Notes under the pieces: generated by a model
Told to the model about the DNA's origin: nothing
The model's input: the letters and a program-made list of their open reading frames with translations, nothing else
The model's database searches: none
Program-made: the position numbers and the translations under genes
Shown here: in pieces, positions 25,975 to 34,243 of the stretch
Position numbering within the stretch: position 1 is the first letter of the stretch
Layout of the letters: each line of letters starts with the position of its first letter
Assembly: GCF_017942225.1 (NCBI RefSeq)
Contig: NZ_JAGKSD010000016.1
Coordinates: 1-55,450, forward strand
Reading direction: 5' to 3'
Source: Corynebacterium sp. Marseille-P3884
GTDB taxonomy: Bacteria; Actinomycetota; Actinomycetes; Mycobacteriales; Mycobacteriaceae
Length of the DNA stretch: 55,450 bases

Positions 25975-26406
25975 ATGAAGAAGAAGATTGTCAGTCGTTT
26001 GAGCGCAGCCGTGATCGCCGCTGCCGTAGTGGTCGCTCCGGTGAGTGCCCCAGAGGCCGCCGCATCAGTGATGGAGACCAAGCTCACCCCGCCGCCACCC
26101 GGAACGAAGCTCCCGTACTGGGACGAAGCCCAGTTCACCCAGTGGGCGGAGGAACCGGTGGTCCGATTCGGCGACACGAACACCCGCGGGCTGCAGGTCC
26201 TCGGTCACACCGAGGCAGATACGGCGGTGTGCGCGTACAGCAAGCCGGGGCGCGGGGCGTGCTTCATCAACGGTAAGCAGGCCGTGGACATGGGGAACGA
26301 GGTCTACTCCTTCGATGACCGGGTGTCTGCGTTCGCCCCGCTGACGCGGCCGGTGCTGAATTTCTACGGTGCGGCGAAGGCGCGCCTGTCGTCGCAGCGC
26401 TACTAG
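25975..26406 (+). CDS. Small secreted protein, unknown function
   Basis: 143 aa. Start at ATG 25975 behind AAAGGAGA. A Sec signal peptide (MKKKIVSRLSAAVIAAAVVV) probably ends near EAAAS. The mature part of about 110 residues has a Pro-rich beginning, one likely disulphide pair (VCAYSKPGRGACF) and an AKARLSSQRY end. No family recognised. Its stop overlaps by 4 bp the stop of the convergent GTPase gene. Confidence 0.7.
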   Translation: MKKKIVSRLSAAVIAAAVVVAPVSAPEAAASVMETKLTPPPPGTKLPYWDEAQFTQWAEEPVVRFGDTNTRGLQVLGHTEADTAVCAYSKPGRGACFINGKQAVDMGNEVYSFDDRVSAFAPLTRPVLNFYGAAKARLSSQRY

Positions 26407-28007
26407 GAGCCGGCGGCGACGGCGATGCGTTCGCTGAAGCGGGCGTAGTCGTCGCGGATCGCGCCGAGGGGTTCCACGACGGCGGATTGCGAGGTCGCGG
26501 CGACCTCTTTTCGTAGCGCTGCGCGCGTTCGCCGTTTGACGCCGCTGCCGATGACTCCGCCGAAGACGGCGGTCACTAGCCCGATCACGAGGCCTGTGAG
26601 CAGCCCGGCCATGATGAGCAGCGTCGGGATCGGCCAGCCTTCGACATCGGGGACGAGGTCGCCGCCGAGCAGCGGGGTTAGCGCGCCGGGCACGAAGGCG
26701 ACGAGCAGGTACCACAGCACGCCGACGAGCGCGGCGAGCAGCGCCAACCATTGGACGACGGTGAGAAGGGTCCAGCCTTTCGACGGTTCGGCCGGCAGTC
26801 GTGTGCGGGCGACGGCGCGGTCGAGCTCGGCGGGAAGTGTTTCGGCGACCTCGTCGGCGCGGTCGGAGACGGCGGAGGCCCATTGCGGGGGCAGGTCGTC
26901 TGCGACAGCGGCGGCGTAGTCGCGCACGCCGCGGTTGGCCACGGCTTTGGAGGCGGCGGAGAGCTCCGGGAGCGAGGAGCGGTGCACGCCCACGGTGTCG
27001 GCGTCCTCACGCAGGCCCATGCGTTTCAGCGGGTCGGGCCGGAAGCGGGTCACCCAGGAAGTGAGCAGCCAGCCGGTGCGTTCGTGGAGGCGTTTGCGGT
27101 ATGCAGCGGCGGTGGAGTTGGCGACGCGGTCGGCGCCGGCGGCCTGGGCGAGCACAGAATCCAAGTCTCGCTTTGCTCGCTTATCGACGTCTGCTGCTTT
27201 CTCCCTGGCAGCGTATTCCCCCGTCACAGAGGCGATGTCGGCTTCAATGCGTGCAGACTGTGCGCTGTGGGCGGCGGCGACGCGGGTGATGGCGGAGCGG
27301 AGGTCGTCGATACCTGCCTGTGTGTAGGTGGAGGTGGGGACGACGCTCACGTTGGTGAGGCCATCTTCGCGCAGCAGCTGCGCGTAGGACTGTGAGACGG
27401 TGGGGACGTCGGTTTCTGCGAGGAGGTCTGCCTTGTTCAGCACCGCGAGCGTGACTGCCGAGTGGTTGGCGTGGGGGCGGATGAACTGGTCGTGAATGAC
27501 GCTGTCGGCGTATTTCTCCGGGTCAGACACCCAGACCAGTACGTCGACCTGGCCGGCGAGGCGCTCCGCGATGGCGCGGTTGGATGCCTCCACCGAGTCG
27601 AAATCGGGAAGGTCAAGCAGGATCAAGGGGCCGGCCTTGGGAGCGAATTCGCCGGAGCGGACGCGGCGGTCCTCGACGCCGAGCCAGTCGAGGAGCTCCT
27701 CGGACCCCTCCGGCTCCCAGATCGCCGCGAGTGGCGAGGAGGTGGTGGGGCGACGTGCTGCAGCCTTGCCGAGGTCCTCACCCACGACAGCGTTGAACAG
27801 GGAGGTCTTGCCGGAACCGGTCGCGCCGAAGAAGCCGACGACGGTGTGCTCCGCAGACAGGGCGCGGCGTTCGGCACCTGCGCGGGCAATCTTTTCCAGG
27901 CGCTCGCGCTGAGCGGGGGAGAGGTAGGGTGCGCCGATCTCGGCGGCTTCGTCGAGAGCTGTGAGACGTTCGCCGAGGGAGGCTGTTTTTCGCTTAAACA
28001 GAGCCAT
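26403..28007 (-). CDS. Dynamin/YfjP-like membrane GTPase, second of a pair
   Basis: 534 aa from ATG 28007 (MALFKRKTASL), preceded by GGGGAGG. The G domain has G1 GATGSGKT (61-68), G3 DLPD (132-135) and G4 NKAD (191-194). A long helical region follows, then two TM segments (about 415-445 and 460-490) and an amphipathic C-terminus. This plan matches bacterial dynamin-like or YfjP-type GTPases, which often occur as adjacent pairs. The start overlaps the end of the partner gene by 14 nt, implying coupled, stoichiometric synthesis. An iterated 11-mer copy encodes DVDKR (27179). Confidence 0.8.
   Translation of the reverse strand: MALFKRKTASLGERLTALDEAAEIGAPYLSPAQRERLEKIARAGAERRALSAEHTVVGFFGATGSGKTSLFNAVVGEDLGKAAARRPTTSSPLAAIWEPEGSEELLDWLGVEDRRVRSGEFAPKAGPLILLDLPDFDSVEASNRAIAERLAGQVDVLVWVSDPEKYADSVIHDQFIRPHANHSAVTLAVLNKADLLAETDVPTVSQSYAQLLREDGLTNVSVVPTSTYTQAGIDDLRSAITRVAAAHSAQSARIEADIASVTGEYAAREKAADVDKRAKRDLDSVLAQAAGADRVANSTAAAYRKRLHERTGWLLTSWVTRFRPDPLKRMGLREDADTVGVHRSSLPELSAASKAVANRGVRDYAAAVADDLPPQWASAVSDRADEVAETLPAELDRAVARTRLPAEPSKGWTLLTVVQWLALLAALVGVLWYLLVAFVPGALTPLLGGDLVPDVEGWPIPTLLIMAGLLTGLVIGLVTAVFGGVIGSGVKRRTRAALRKEVAATSQSAVVEPLGAIRDDYARFSERIAVAAGS
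27179..27189 (-). repeat. Iterated 11-mer, copy 9
   Basis: Exact copy in the second GTPase gene (VDK frame). Confidence 0.9.
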
Positions 28008-29847
28008 CGTCGCCTCCCCGGAAACCGCCGCGCAGCTGGGCGAATAAGTCACGAAGTGGGCCACTTGAGGCGCTCTCTTCGAGGCTGGATGCCGAGCTCG
28101 GGAGAGCTTCCTCGACCGCCTGGGTCGGCTTCGGGGTGCCGGCGAGCTCTGGGAAGCGCTCAGCGACAGCTGCGCGGGCAGTGTTGGTGGCTGTGGTGAG
28201 ATCGTCGGCGGTGGTGCCCCCGAGGAGGGGATCGGTGACCGGGTAGTAGCGCTCACGTTCGCGCTGGAGGAGCTCGCGGAGACGCTCATTCAAGTCGTTG
28301 CGGGCATCGGTGGCCATGCGGCGGACGGTGTCCTCGCCGAAGATCGTCTCCAGCAATTTCTGGCCGAGCACAGCGGAACCGCCGGCAATAGCGACCTCGC
28401 CGCCCGTGATACCGGCGGTGGAGGCGAAGACGACGAGCATGAGCGCCACGGTCAAGACATTGAGGCCGAAAGACATGACGCGGGCGCGCTGGCGTTTGGC
28501 GCCGGCGGTGTCCTGGATGCGGTCGAGAAGCGCGCCCTGCCATTCGCGGACAAGGGCAGCGGCGCGCTCGTCGATATCCGAGGAGGAACGGGCGAGGGAT
28601 GGGTCGGCATCAGCGCGCAAGTCCGGGGCGACGGCACCGATGTGCGACCACGAACGTGCAGCGGCGGTGTCTGCGGCATCTACGATCACGGCGTGGAGAC
28701 CGGACTCGAGCTCAGTCTCCACCTCACGCAGCGGCGCCGGCTCACCAGTGAAGAAGCTGCCCACCTTGTCCATCGTCTGGGAGAACCAGCGCTCGAAACC
28801 GCGGGAAATATCCGACGTGCCCACGACATCCTGCCAACGGTCCATGACTTCGGAGCGCAGCATCTTGCCGTCGGAGGTCGCATCGATCACATGCGTGTGG
28901 GCGGCCGAATACTGCTCACTGATCGCGCTATCCAATTGGGAGGCGAAGGCTTCTTGGCGAGACCGGGCGTCGATAAGCTTCTCTGCTTTCTCGATGGCTC
29001 CCGTGGCGGCCCCTGCGACCGTTTTACCTGCGACTGCGCGGCGCGCGGCGGAATCCTCCGCGAGGTCAGTGAGATAGGAACGAAGCTCGGCGACCAAAGT
29101 GTCCTGCAGGAATTCCTCGCCGCTGTCGCCGCCGAGGCCGGGGACGAACGGAACCGTGAAACCTCTCGCGCCGTGCAGACCCGCCTCGTCCATCATGCGG
29201 CGCAGATCATCGGGGACAGTCTCTGCAGATGACTCGTCGAGGCGGTTGAGCACCACCAGGACCTCGATCCCGCGGCTGGCGGCGTCGTGCAGGAAATTCC
29301 AAACCAGCTGGTCGGCATAGCGCGCCGGGGTAGTGACGAAGACCCAGAGATCCGCTGCGGCCAGCAGCTGAGAAGCGAGGGCGCGGTTGCGGTCGTCGAT
29401 GGAGTCGAAATCGGGGGCGTCGAGAAGCGCGAGCCCTTCCGGGATGCTGCTAGTGGGCACGATGCGCAGTGTCGTCGACTGCTCGTCGCCCGCGCCGTGA
29501 GAACGCGCGAGCCCCGGCAGGACCTGCGGCGAATTGAACCAGTCCGCGTCCGCTGGATTGGCCACCAGCACCGGCTGACGCGTCGTGGGGCGGATCACGC
29601 CCGGATTGGACACACGCTCACGCAGCACTGCGTTCACGAGCGTGGACTTGCCGGAACCGGTCGAACCACCGATCACCGCCAACAACGGAGCATCGAGATT
29701 GGCGAGGCGCGGCAGAACATAATCGTCGAGCTGGTTGACGACAGCGCGGGCATCAGCTTCCACGCCGCCATCGCTCAAACGCGTGCCGGCGACAGCGTCC
29801 CGAACGCCACGCACGGCATCGAGCATGTCAAGGTTAGGGGAGTTCAC
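27994..29847 (-). CDS. Dynamin/YfjP-like membrane GTPase, first of a pair
   Basis: 617 aa from GTG 29847; an ATG eight codons in (MLDAVRG) is an alternative. G1 GGSTGSGKS (60-68), G3 DAPD (143-146), G4 NRLD (201-204). After a helical stalk-like region there is a hydrophobic hairpin (about 455-495: FGLNVLTVALMLVVFA and a Gly-rich second half), then a charged C-terminus. With its partner it probably forms a heteromeric membrane-remodelling or membrane-protecting GTPase. Mycobacterial IniA/IniC pairs are the closest analogy, but homology was not tested. Confidence 0.8.
   Translation of the reverse strand: MNSPNLDMLDAVRGVRDAVAGTRLSDGGVEADARAVVNQLDDYVLPRLANLDAPLLAVIGGSTGSGKSTLVNAVLRERVSNPGVIRPTTRQPVLVANPADADWFNSPQVLPGLARSHGAGDEQSTTLRIVPTSSIPEGLALLDAPDFDSIDDRNRALASQLLAAADLWVFVTTPARYADQLVWNFLHDAASRGIEVLVVLNRLDESSAETVPDDLRRMMDEAGLHGARGFTVPFVPGLGGDSGEEFLQDTLVAELRSYLTDLAEDSAARRAVAGKTVAGAATGAIEKAEKLIDARSRQEAFASQLDSAISEQYSAAHTHVIDATSDGKMLRSEVMDRWQDVVGTSDISRGFERWFSQTMDKVGSFFTGEPAPLREVETELESGLHAVIVDAADTAAARSWSHIGAVAPDLRADADPSLARSSSDIDERAAALVREWQGALLDRIQDTAGAKRQRARVMSFGLNVLTVALMLVVFASTAGITGGEVAIAGGSAVLGQKLLETIFGEDTVRRMATDARNDLNERLRELLQRERERYYPVTDPLLGGTTADDLTTATNTARAAVAERFPELAGTPKPTQAVEEALPSSASSLEESASSGPLRDLFAQLRGGFRGGDDGSV
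28968..28978 (+). repeat. Iterated 11-mer, copy 10
   Basis: Exact copy in the first GTPase gene (KLIDAR). Confidence 0.9.
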
Positions 29848-29906
29848 CTAAGCCATTCTGGCAGACAGCTCGACGCCGTGCGGATTACGGAGTGAAGGAG
29901 GAAGAA

Positions 29907-30701
29907 CTAGTCGCGGTAGTTGGTGCGCGTGCGGTTGAGCCAGCCGTAAATGCCGCCCATGATCAGACCGCCGCCGACCAAGTTGCCCAGCCAGACGATC
30001 GTCCAGTTGCGCAGTACATTGCCGACCGTGAAGCCCTCGATGGAGGACGGGTCGAACATGAAGCCGTTCAGCGTCGTCAGCACGAAGTTCGCGATCGAGT
30101 GCTCGTAGCCCATTGCGGCGAACGCCGGAATGATGATGGCCACGGCCCAGATCTTGGCGCTGTGATCCTTACCGGCCTGCGCCGTCAGGATGAAGCCGAC
30201 GTTCACGACCATGTTGGCCAGGATGGCCTCGAAGAAGAGGGTCAGGCTGGGCTTCGCCAGCTTCGCCTCCCACAGGCTGGACAAGAACGGCATCGTCGTC
30301 TCGGCGTTCTGACCGGTCGTGGTCATGGAAATCAGCCACGAGACGAAGATCGCGCCGACCAGGTTGAAAAACGTCACGAACAGGATGACCAGCAGGGCGC
30401 GCGGGATCTTCGTCATCTTATGGACGAAGCCGTACGTCATGAACATCATGTTGCCGGTGGCCAGCTCGGATTGGAGGACGACCATCATGTAGAGGGTCAC
30501 CGCGAAGATCATCGCGAAGGGGTACTTGCCCCAACCAGGGGCGTACGATTCGGTCAAAGTTGCTGTTGCTGCAGCGAACGCAGTCATGATGCCCAACAAG
30601 ACGCCGGCCATGATGGCGCGAAGGGCGAAGCGACCAGGTTCGCGGCCGAACAGGTCTAGCTTGTTCTGGATTGAAATTGGGGCCTTCTCACTGAAACTCA
30701 C
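29907..30701 (-). CDS. Formate/nitrite transporter (FNT) family channel
   Basis: 264 aa from GTG 30701, chosen because TAGCTT lies 7 nt upstream; TTG 30710 would add three residues. Six TM segments and the FNT features: N-terminal FALRAIMAGVLLGIMTAFAA, QSELATGNMMFMTYG, FFEAILANMVVNVGF, GYEHSIANF with the conserved channel His, and NLVGGGLIMGG near the C-terminus. It moves formate, nitrite or a related weak acid across the cytoplasmic membrane; the substrate cannot be told. No formate or nitrite enzymes lie beside it. Confidence 0.85.
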   Translation of the reverse strand: MSFSEKAPISIQNKLDLFGREPGRFALRAIMAGVLLGIMTAFAAATATLTESYAPGWGKYPFAMIFAVTLYMMVVLQSELATGNMMFMTYGFVHKMTKIPRALLVILFVTFFNLVGAIFVSWLISMTTTGQNAETTMPFLSSLWEAKLAKPSLTLFFEAILANMVVNVGFILTAQAGKDHSAKIWAVAIIIPAFAAMGYEHSIANFVLTTLNGFMFDPSSIEGFTVGNVLRNWTIVWLGNLVGGGLIMGGIYGWLNRTRTNYRD

Positions 30702-30708
30702 TCCTCCC

Positions 30709-30714
30709 AAGCTA
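30709..30714 (-). promoter_or_regulatory. -10 box of a leaderless promoter (TAGCTT)
   Basis: Minus-strand TAGCTT, 7 nt before GTG 30701. Confidence 0.45.
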
Positions 30715-30771
30715 AAGCATTCTCGGGTAGGTGGCTAACCGTGATTTTGGCCCCGAAGCTCTATCCGAGAA

Positions 30772-32340
30772 CTAGTTGCGAGTGGCCTGATCGAAGAATT
30801 CGCGTTCGTAATAGCACGCGTACATGAACGCCTCGAGAGCGTCCGCGCGCTGCTTTTCGCTCGCGCCGGAGAGAGCCTTCTCCACCGAATTCAGGGCCAT
30901 ACGCACGGCATCTGTGAAATCTTCGCCCCCGTACATGGACAGCCACGCGTTGTACGGATGCTCAGGATGATTGTTTTCCGCGAGGTGCAAACCGACCTCC
31001 GCGTAGAGCCAAAAGCACGGCAACACTGCCGCGGCGCCGACAATATAATCCGAAAAAGCGGCTGTAGATGTGAGCATATTCACGTAGCCGAGGGTGACAG
31101 GAGAGGGTGGAGTGTCCGCCTCGATGTGGTGCTCAGAAATCCAGTTGCGGTGCAGCTCCGACTCCGCCTCGATCGCGACCGTCGCGGACTGCGACCACCA
31201 CACCTGATCCTCCGCGTCCGGGGCCTTCGCACTCACCATTGCCAGTGCGCGGGAGTATTCGCGGAGGTAATACGCATCCTGCACTTGGTAGAAGCTGAAC
31301 TGCTCTTCCGGCAAAGTGCCGTCGCGCAGCGCGCGGATGAACGGCAATTCCAACGTCTCCGGCCACACCTTCTGCGCAGCCTTGTCCCACAGCTCGCGGG
31401 TGAACGGGCCGGCAGCAGGAATCTTGGGGTCGAGGGTGGGGGAGGAGGGGGCGGTCCAGTCGTCGATAAGCTTCCATGGCTGCGTCGACGCTGCCGCCGC
31501 GAGGCGGCGCGAACGGTGGAAATGATCGACAGGCCCGTGACCCGTGCCGACGTTGAGGTCGTCCGCGTGCGCGATCGCCTCGTGGAGCCAACTCGACGTC
31601 CATGCGAGCGCGCCGTCGGGGTCGATCGCCATGCGCGTGGCGAACGCCGACGACAACGAACAACCCGTGCCGTGCGTGTTCTTCGTGTCCACGCGCGGCA
31701 CGTGCGCGACCTCGACTTCGCCAGCCGGCGTGACCAGCGCGTTCGACGCGTAACCCTCCTTGAGGTGCCCGCCCTTCACGACCACGTTGACGCCCGCCGC
31801 CTTCGCGTAGTCGCGGCCCTGCTCGAGCGCCTCATCGAATGTCTCCGCAGGTGTCGTGCCCGCCAGCACAGCAAGCTCCGGAATATTCGGCGTGACGACG
31901 CTCGCATGATCCTTCACGAACTGCCTCATCGCCTCCTCCGCGTCCTCGGTGAGCAGGCGATCGCCGCTCGTGGCCACCATCACCGGGTCGACCACCACCG
32001 TCGGGACCGGGTGCGCTGCCAGGTAATCGGAGACCGTCTTCGTCGTTTCCACATCCCCCAGCATGCCGATTTTCACCGCATCCACCTCGACATCGTCGAA
32101 GACCGCGTCCAGCTGCTCCTTCAGGAAGTCCTGCGGCGGCACGTGAATGCTGCGCACACCGTGCGTGTTCTGCGCCACCAGCGCCGTCACCACGCACATG
32201 CCGTAGCCGCCCGCCGCCGAAATCGACTTCAGATCCGCCTGGATTCCCGCCCCGCCCGTCGGGTCCGTGCCCGCGATGGACAAGATGTTCGGGATCGCGC
32301 TGCGCTGCGCGCCGCCATCAGAAGTGGACAAAGAAGCCAT
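30772..32340 (-). CDS. thiD-tenA: ThiD-TenA fusion: HMP(-P) kinase / thiaminase II-like
   Basis: 522 aa. Residues 17-270: HMP/HMP-P kinase (ThiD), with IAGTDPTGGAGIQADLKSI, VVDPVMVATSGDRLL and NTHGTGCSLSSA. Residues about 310-520: TenA, with the catalytic Cys context AVLPCFWLYAEVG and the C-terminal YEREFF Glu. ThiD phosphorylates hydroxymethylpyrimidine for thiamin synthesis; TenA recovers pyrimidine from degraded thiamin, so the fusion couples salvage and phosphorylation in the cytoplasm. Control is by the TPP riboswitch just upstream. An 11-mer copy encodes KLIDDW in the linker between domains (31461). Confidence 0.93.
   Translation of the reverse strand: MASLSTSDGGAQRSAIPNILSIAGTDPTGGAGIQADLKSISAAGGYGMCVVTALVAQNTHGVRSIHVPPQDFLKEQLDAVFDDVEVDAVKIGMLGDVETTKTVSDYLAAHPVPTVVVDPVMVATSGDRLLTEDAEEAMRQFVKDHASVVTPNIPELAVLAGTTPAETFDEALEQGRDYAKAAGVNVVVKGGHLKEGYASNALVTPAGEVEVAHVPRVDTKNTHGTGCSLSSAFATRMAIDPDGALAWTSSWLHEAIAHADDLNVGTGHGPVDHFHRSRRLAAAASTQPWKLIDDWTAPSSPTLDPKIPAAGPFTRELWDKAAQKVWPETLELPFIRALRDGTLPEEQFSFYQVQDAYYLREYSRALAMVSAKAPDAEDQVWWSQSATVAIEAESELHRNWISEHHIEADTPPSPVTLGYVNMLTSTAAFSDYIVGAAAVLPCFWLYAEVGLHLAENNHPEHPYNAWLSMYGGEDFTDAVRMALNSVEKALSGASEKQRADALEAFMYACYYEREFFDQATRN
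31461..31471 (+). repeat. Iterated 11-mer, copy 11
   Basis: Exact copy in the thiD-tenA interdomain linker. Confidence 0.9.
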
Positions 32341-32345
32341 CAGAC

Positions 32346-32482
32346 AATTCCTCCGCGAATGTTGGTTCGTTCAGGTTCGACGGGTGTGATCTCAGCTTCG
32401 CGCCCGCCTCCGTTTCGCGCGGCTGCAGCTCTGGCGAACTGCGGCGCTGCGCGGCGGCGGGTGCGCGGCACCCCGTGTCTTG
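32346..32482 (-). promoter_or_regulatory. TPP riboswitch (THI element)
   Basis: Read on the minus strand: GGGGTGC (32474-32468), then CTGAGAT (32395-32389), ACACCC, AACCTGA (32377-32371) and finally GGAGGAA (32354-32348). These are the conserved THI-box blocks in order. About 70 nt of GC-rich DNA between the first two blocks must form an enlarged P3 arm. The last block is also the ribosome site of thiD-tenA, so TPP binding should hide it and block translation. Confidence 0.9.
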
Positions 32483-32597
32483 ACCCGACATCGTACGCGA
32501 ACGGGAGGAGGCGGGAGCTGAATTCGATCCAGCAAGGCGTAGGGGGAGCGCGGCGGAGGGTGACTGCCGGAGCGAACTTGTGGGGAGCTGCGGGAAT

Positions 32598-32627
32598 TTG
32601 GGGTTCGCACAGGCGGCGTGGTTTAAT
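32598..32627 (+). promoter_or_regulatory. Candidate rplN promoter
   Basis: TTGGGG (32598-32603), 18-nt spacer, TTTAAT (32622-32627). The -10 lies inside a dyad, GTGGT-TTAAT-ACCAC (32618-32632), that could be an operator. It would give a leader of about 185 nt holding an iterated 11-mer (32727). Assigned by eye; weak -35. Nothing else was recognised between the riboswitch and rplN. Confidence 0.35.
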
Positions 32628-32726
32628 ACCACAGTTGTCTATCGCTGGTCGCAGTTGACGCGCGTTTCCGAGTTGAGGCTGCGAGACCCTTCGGCGGTGA
32701 CGGCACGTGAAGTGCTGGGCACTGTT

Positions 32727-32737
32727 CGTCGATAAGC
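32727..32737 (+). repeat. Iterated 11-mer, copy 12
   Basis: Exact copy in the non-coding rplN leader. Confidence 0.9.
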
Positions 32738-32818
32738 GAAAAGGCACAAAAAAGACATTGACCACGTGCGTGCAGGACGGAAATCTGGCGCACATTGATC
32801 CAGGTCAGGAGACCAACT

Positions 32819-33187
32819 GTGATTCAGAAAGAATCGCGTCTGAAGGTCGCCGACAACACTGGTGCACGCGAGATTCTGTGCATCCAGGTGCTCGGCGGTT
32901 CTGTTCGACGCTTCGCCGGTATCGGCGACACGATTGTCGCCACCGTGAAGGAAGCCGCCCCGGGCGGCAATGTGAAAGAGGGCGAGGTTGTCCGCGCCGT
33001 CATCGTTCGTGCGAAGAAGGAGACCCGTCGTCCGGACGGTTCCTACATCGCGTTCGACGAAAATGCAGCTGTTCTGATCAAGAACGACACTGAGCCCCGC
33101 GGCACCCGTATCTTCGGCCCGGTCGCTCGTGAGCTGCGCGATAAGAAGTTCATGAAGATCGTGTCTCTCGCACCGGAGGTGATCTAG
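32819..33187 (+). CDS. rplN: 50S ribosomal protein L14
   Basis: 122 aa from GTG 32819, behind CAGGAGA; a TTG at 32795 would add eight untypical residues. L14 helps form the subunit interface. [18 protein letters not shown] and [10 protein letters not shown] are conserved. First gene of the spc cluster, separated from rpsQ by 11 kb. Confidence 0.97.
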   Translation: MIQKESRLKVADNTGAREILCIQVLGGSVRRFAGIGDTIVATVKEAAPGGNVKEGEVVRAVIVRAKKETRRPDGSYIAFDENAAVLIKNDTEPRGTRIFGPVARELRDKKFMKIVSLAPEVI

Positions 33188-33502
33188 TTGAAGATCAAGA
33201 AGGGCGATATGGTCCAGGTCATCGCTGGCAAGGACAAGGGCGCTCAGGGTCGCGTCATCGAGGCGTACCCGCAGCGTGACCGTGTCCTCGTCGAGGGCGT
33301 GAACCGTGTGAAGAAGCACGTTGCTAACTCTTACAATGAGCGCGGCGCTGAGTCCGGCGGCATTGTCACCCAGGAGGCCCCGATCCACGTGTCCAACGTG
33401 ATGGTGGTCGATTCTGAGGGCACCCCGACCCGTGTGGGTTACCGCTTCGATGAGAACGGCAAGAAGGTCCGCGTTGCCAAGTCGAACGGGAAGGACATCT
33501 AA
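33188..33502 (+). CDS. rplX: 50S ribosomal protein L24
   Basis: 104 aa. The start is TTG 33188, directly after the TAG of rplN (TAGTTG), a rare start codon for a highly expressed gene that implies dependence on translational coupling. [20 protein letters not shown] (KOW motif) and the [14 protein letters not shown] core are typical. The stop overlaps the rplE start. Confidence 0.96.
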   Translation: MKIKKGDMVQVIAGKDKGAQGRVIEAYPQRDRVLVEGVNRVKKHVANSYNERGAESGGIVTQEAPIHVSNVMVVDSEGTPTRVGYRFDENGKKVRVAKSNGKDI

Positions 33503-34083
33503 TGACCGAGGCTAACTACACCCCGCGTCTGAAGACGCGTTACCAGGACGAGATTCGCGGCAAGCTGTCTGAGCAGTTCGGCTACGAGAACGTCATGCAG
33601 ATCCCGGGTCTGACCAAGATTGTGGTCAACATGGGTGTCGGCGACGCTGCCCGCGATTCCAAGATGATCAACGGCGCGCTCGAGGACCTCACCGCGATCA
33701 CCGGTCAGAAGCCGCAGCTGCGTCGCGCGAAGAAGTCCATCGCTAACTTCAAGCTCCGTGAGGGCATGCCGATCGGTGCGAAGGTCACCCTGCGCGGCGA
33801 CCGTATGTGGGAGTTCCTGGACCGTCTGCTGACGGTCGCTCTCCCGCGTATTCGCGACTTCCGCGGTCTGTCCGACACGCAGTTCGACGGCAACGGCAAC
33901 TACACGTTCGGCCTGTCCGAGCAGACGATGTTCTACGAGATCGACGTGGACAAGATCGACCGTCCGCGCGGTATGGACATCACCGTTGTCACGTCCGCTG
34001 TCAACGACGAGGAAGGCCGTGCGCTGCTGCGCCACTTCGGCTTCCCGTTCAAGGACAAGGACGGCAAGATGCAGCAGGCATAA
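33502..34083 (+). CDS. rplE: 50S ribosomal protein L5
   Basis: 193 aa. L5 belongs to the central protuberance with 5S r[32 protein letters not shown] and [11 protein letters not shown] are conserved. The gene is followed by a terminator rather than by rpsN-rpsH; the spc cluster resumes 18.4 kb away at rpsH, and rpsN is absent from this window. Confidence 0.98.
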   Translation: MTEANYTPRLKTRYQDEIRGKLSEQFGYENVMQIPGLTKIVVNMGVGDAARDSKMINGALEDLTAITGQKPQLRRAKKSIANFKLREGMPIGAKVTLRGDRMWEFLDRLLTVALPRIRDFRGLSDTQFDGNGNYTFGLSEQTMFYEIDVDKIDRPRGMDITVVTSAVNDEEGRALLRHFGFPFKDKDGKMQQA

Positions 34084-34091
34084 GCTTGTCG

Positions 34092-34136
34092 ACGCCCCCG
34101 CTACCCGGTTTCGCGCCGTGGTCGCGGGGGCGTTTT
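34092..34136 (+). terminator. Rho-independent terminator of rplN-rplX-rplE
   Basis: 10-bp stem ACGCCCCCGC / GCGGGGGCGT (34092-34101 with 34124-34133) followed by TTTT. The loop and flank (CCCGGTTTCGCGCCGTGG) closely resemble the terminator at 35968-36011 on the other side of the AIPR gene. Confidence 0.9.
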
Positions 34137-34204
34137 GCGTGCGGGTGGCTGCTCAAGTCTGAGCATACGCTCTTCGATTTGCAAAAAATCAGATCTTTTC
34201 GGCT

Positions 34205-34225
34205 TAGGATCGAATCAATGGATTC
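34205..34225 (+). promoter_or_regulatory. Candidate promoter/operator of the AIPR gene
   Basis: TAGGAT (34205-34210) could be the -10 box, with TTGCAA (34179-34184) at a long 20-nt spacing. A short dyad GAATC-AATG-GATTC (34212-34225) lies at the expected transcription start and might be an operator. Confidence 0.3.
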
Positions 34226-34243
34226 TAATTCTGGGGAGGGATA

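Noticed and set aside
30958..32658. 566-aa plus-strand open frame opposite thiD-tenA
   Set aside because: Arg/His-rich product without motifs; it lies antisense to a certain gene and its riboswitch.
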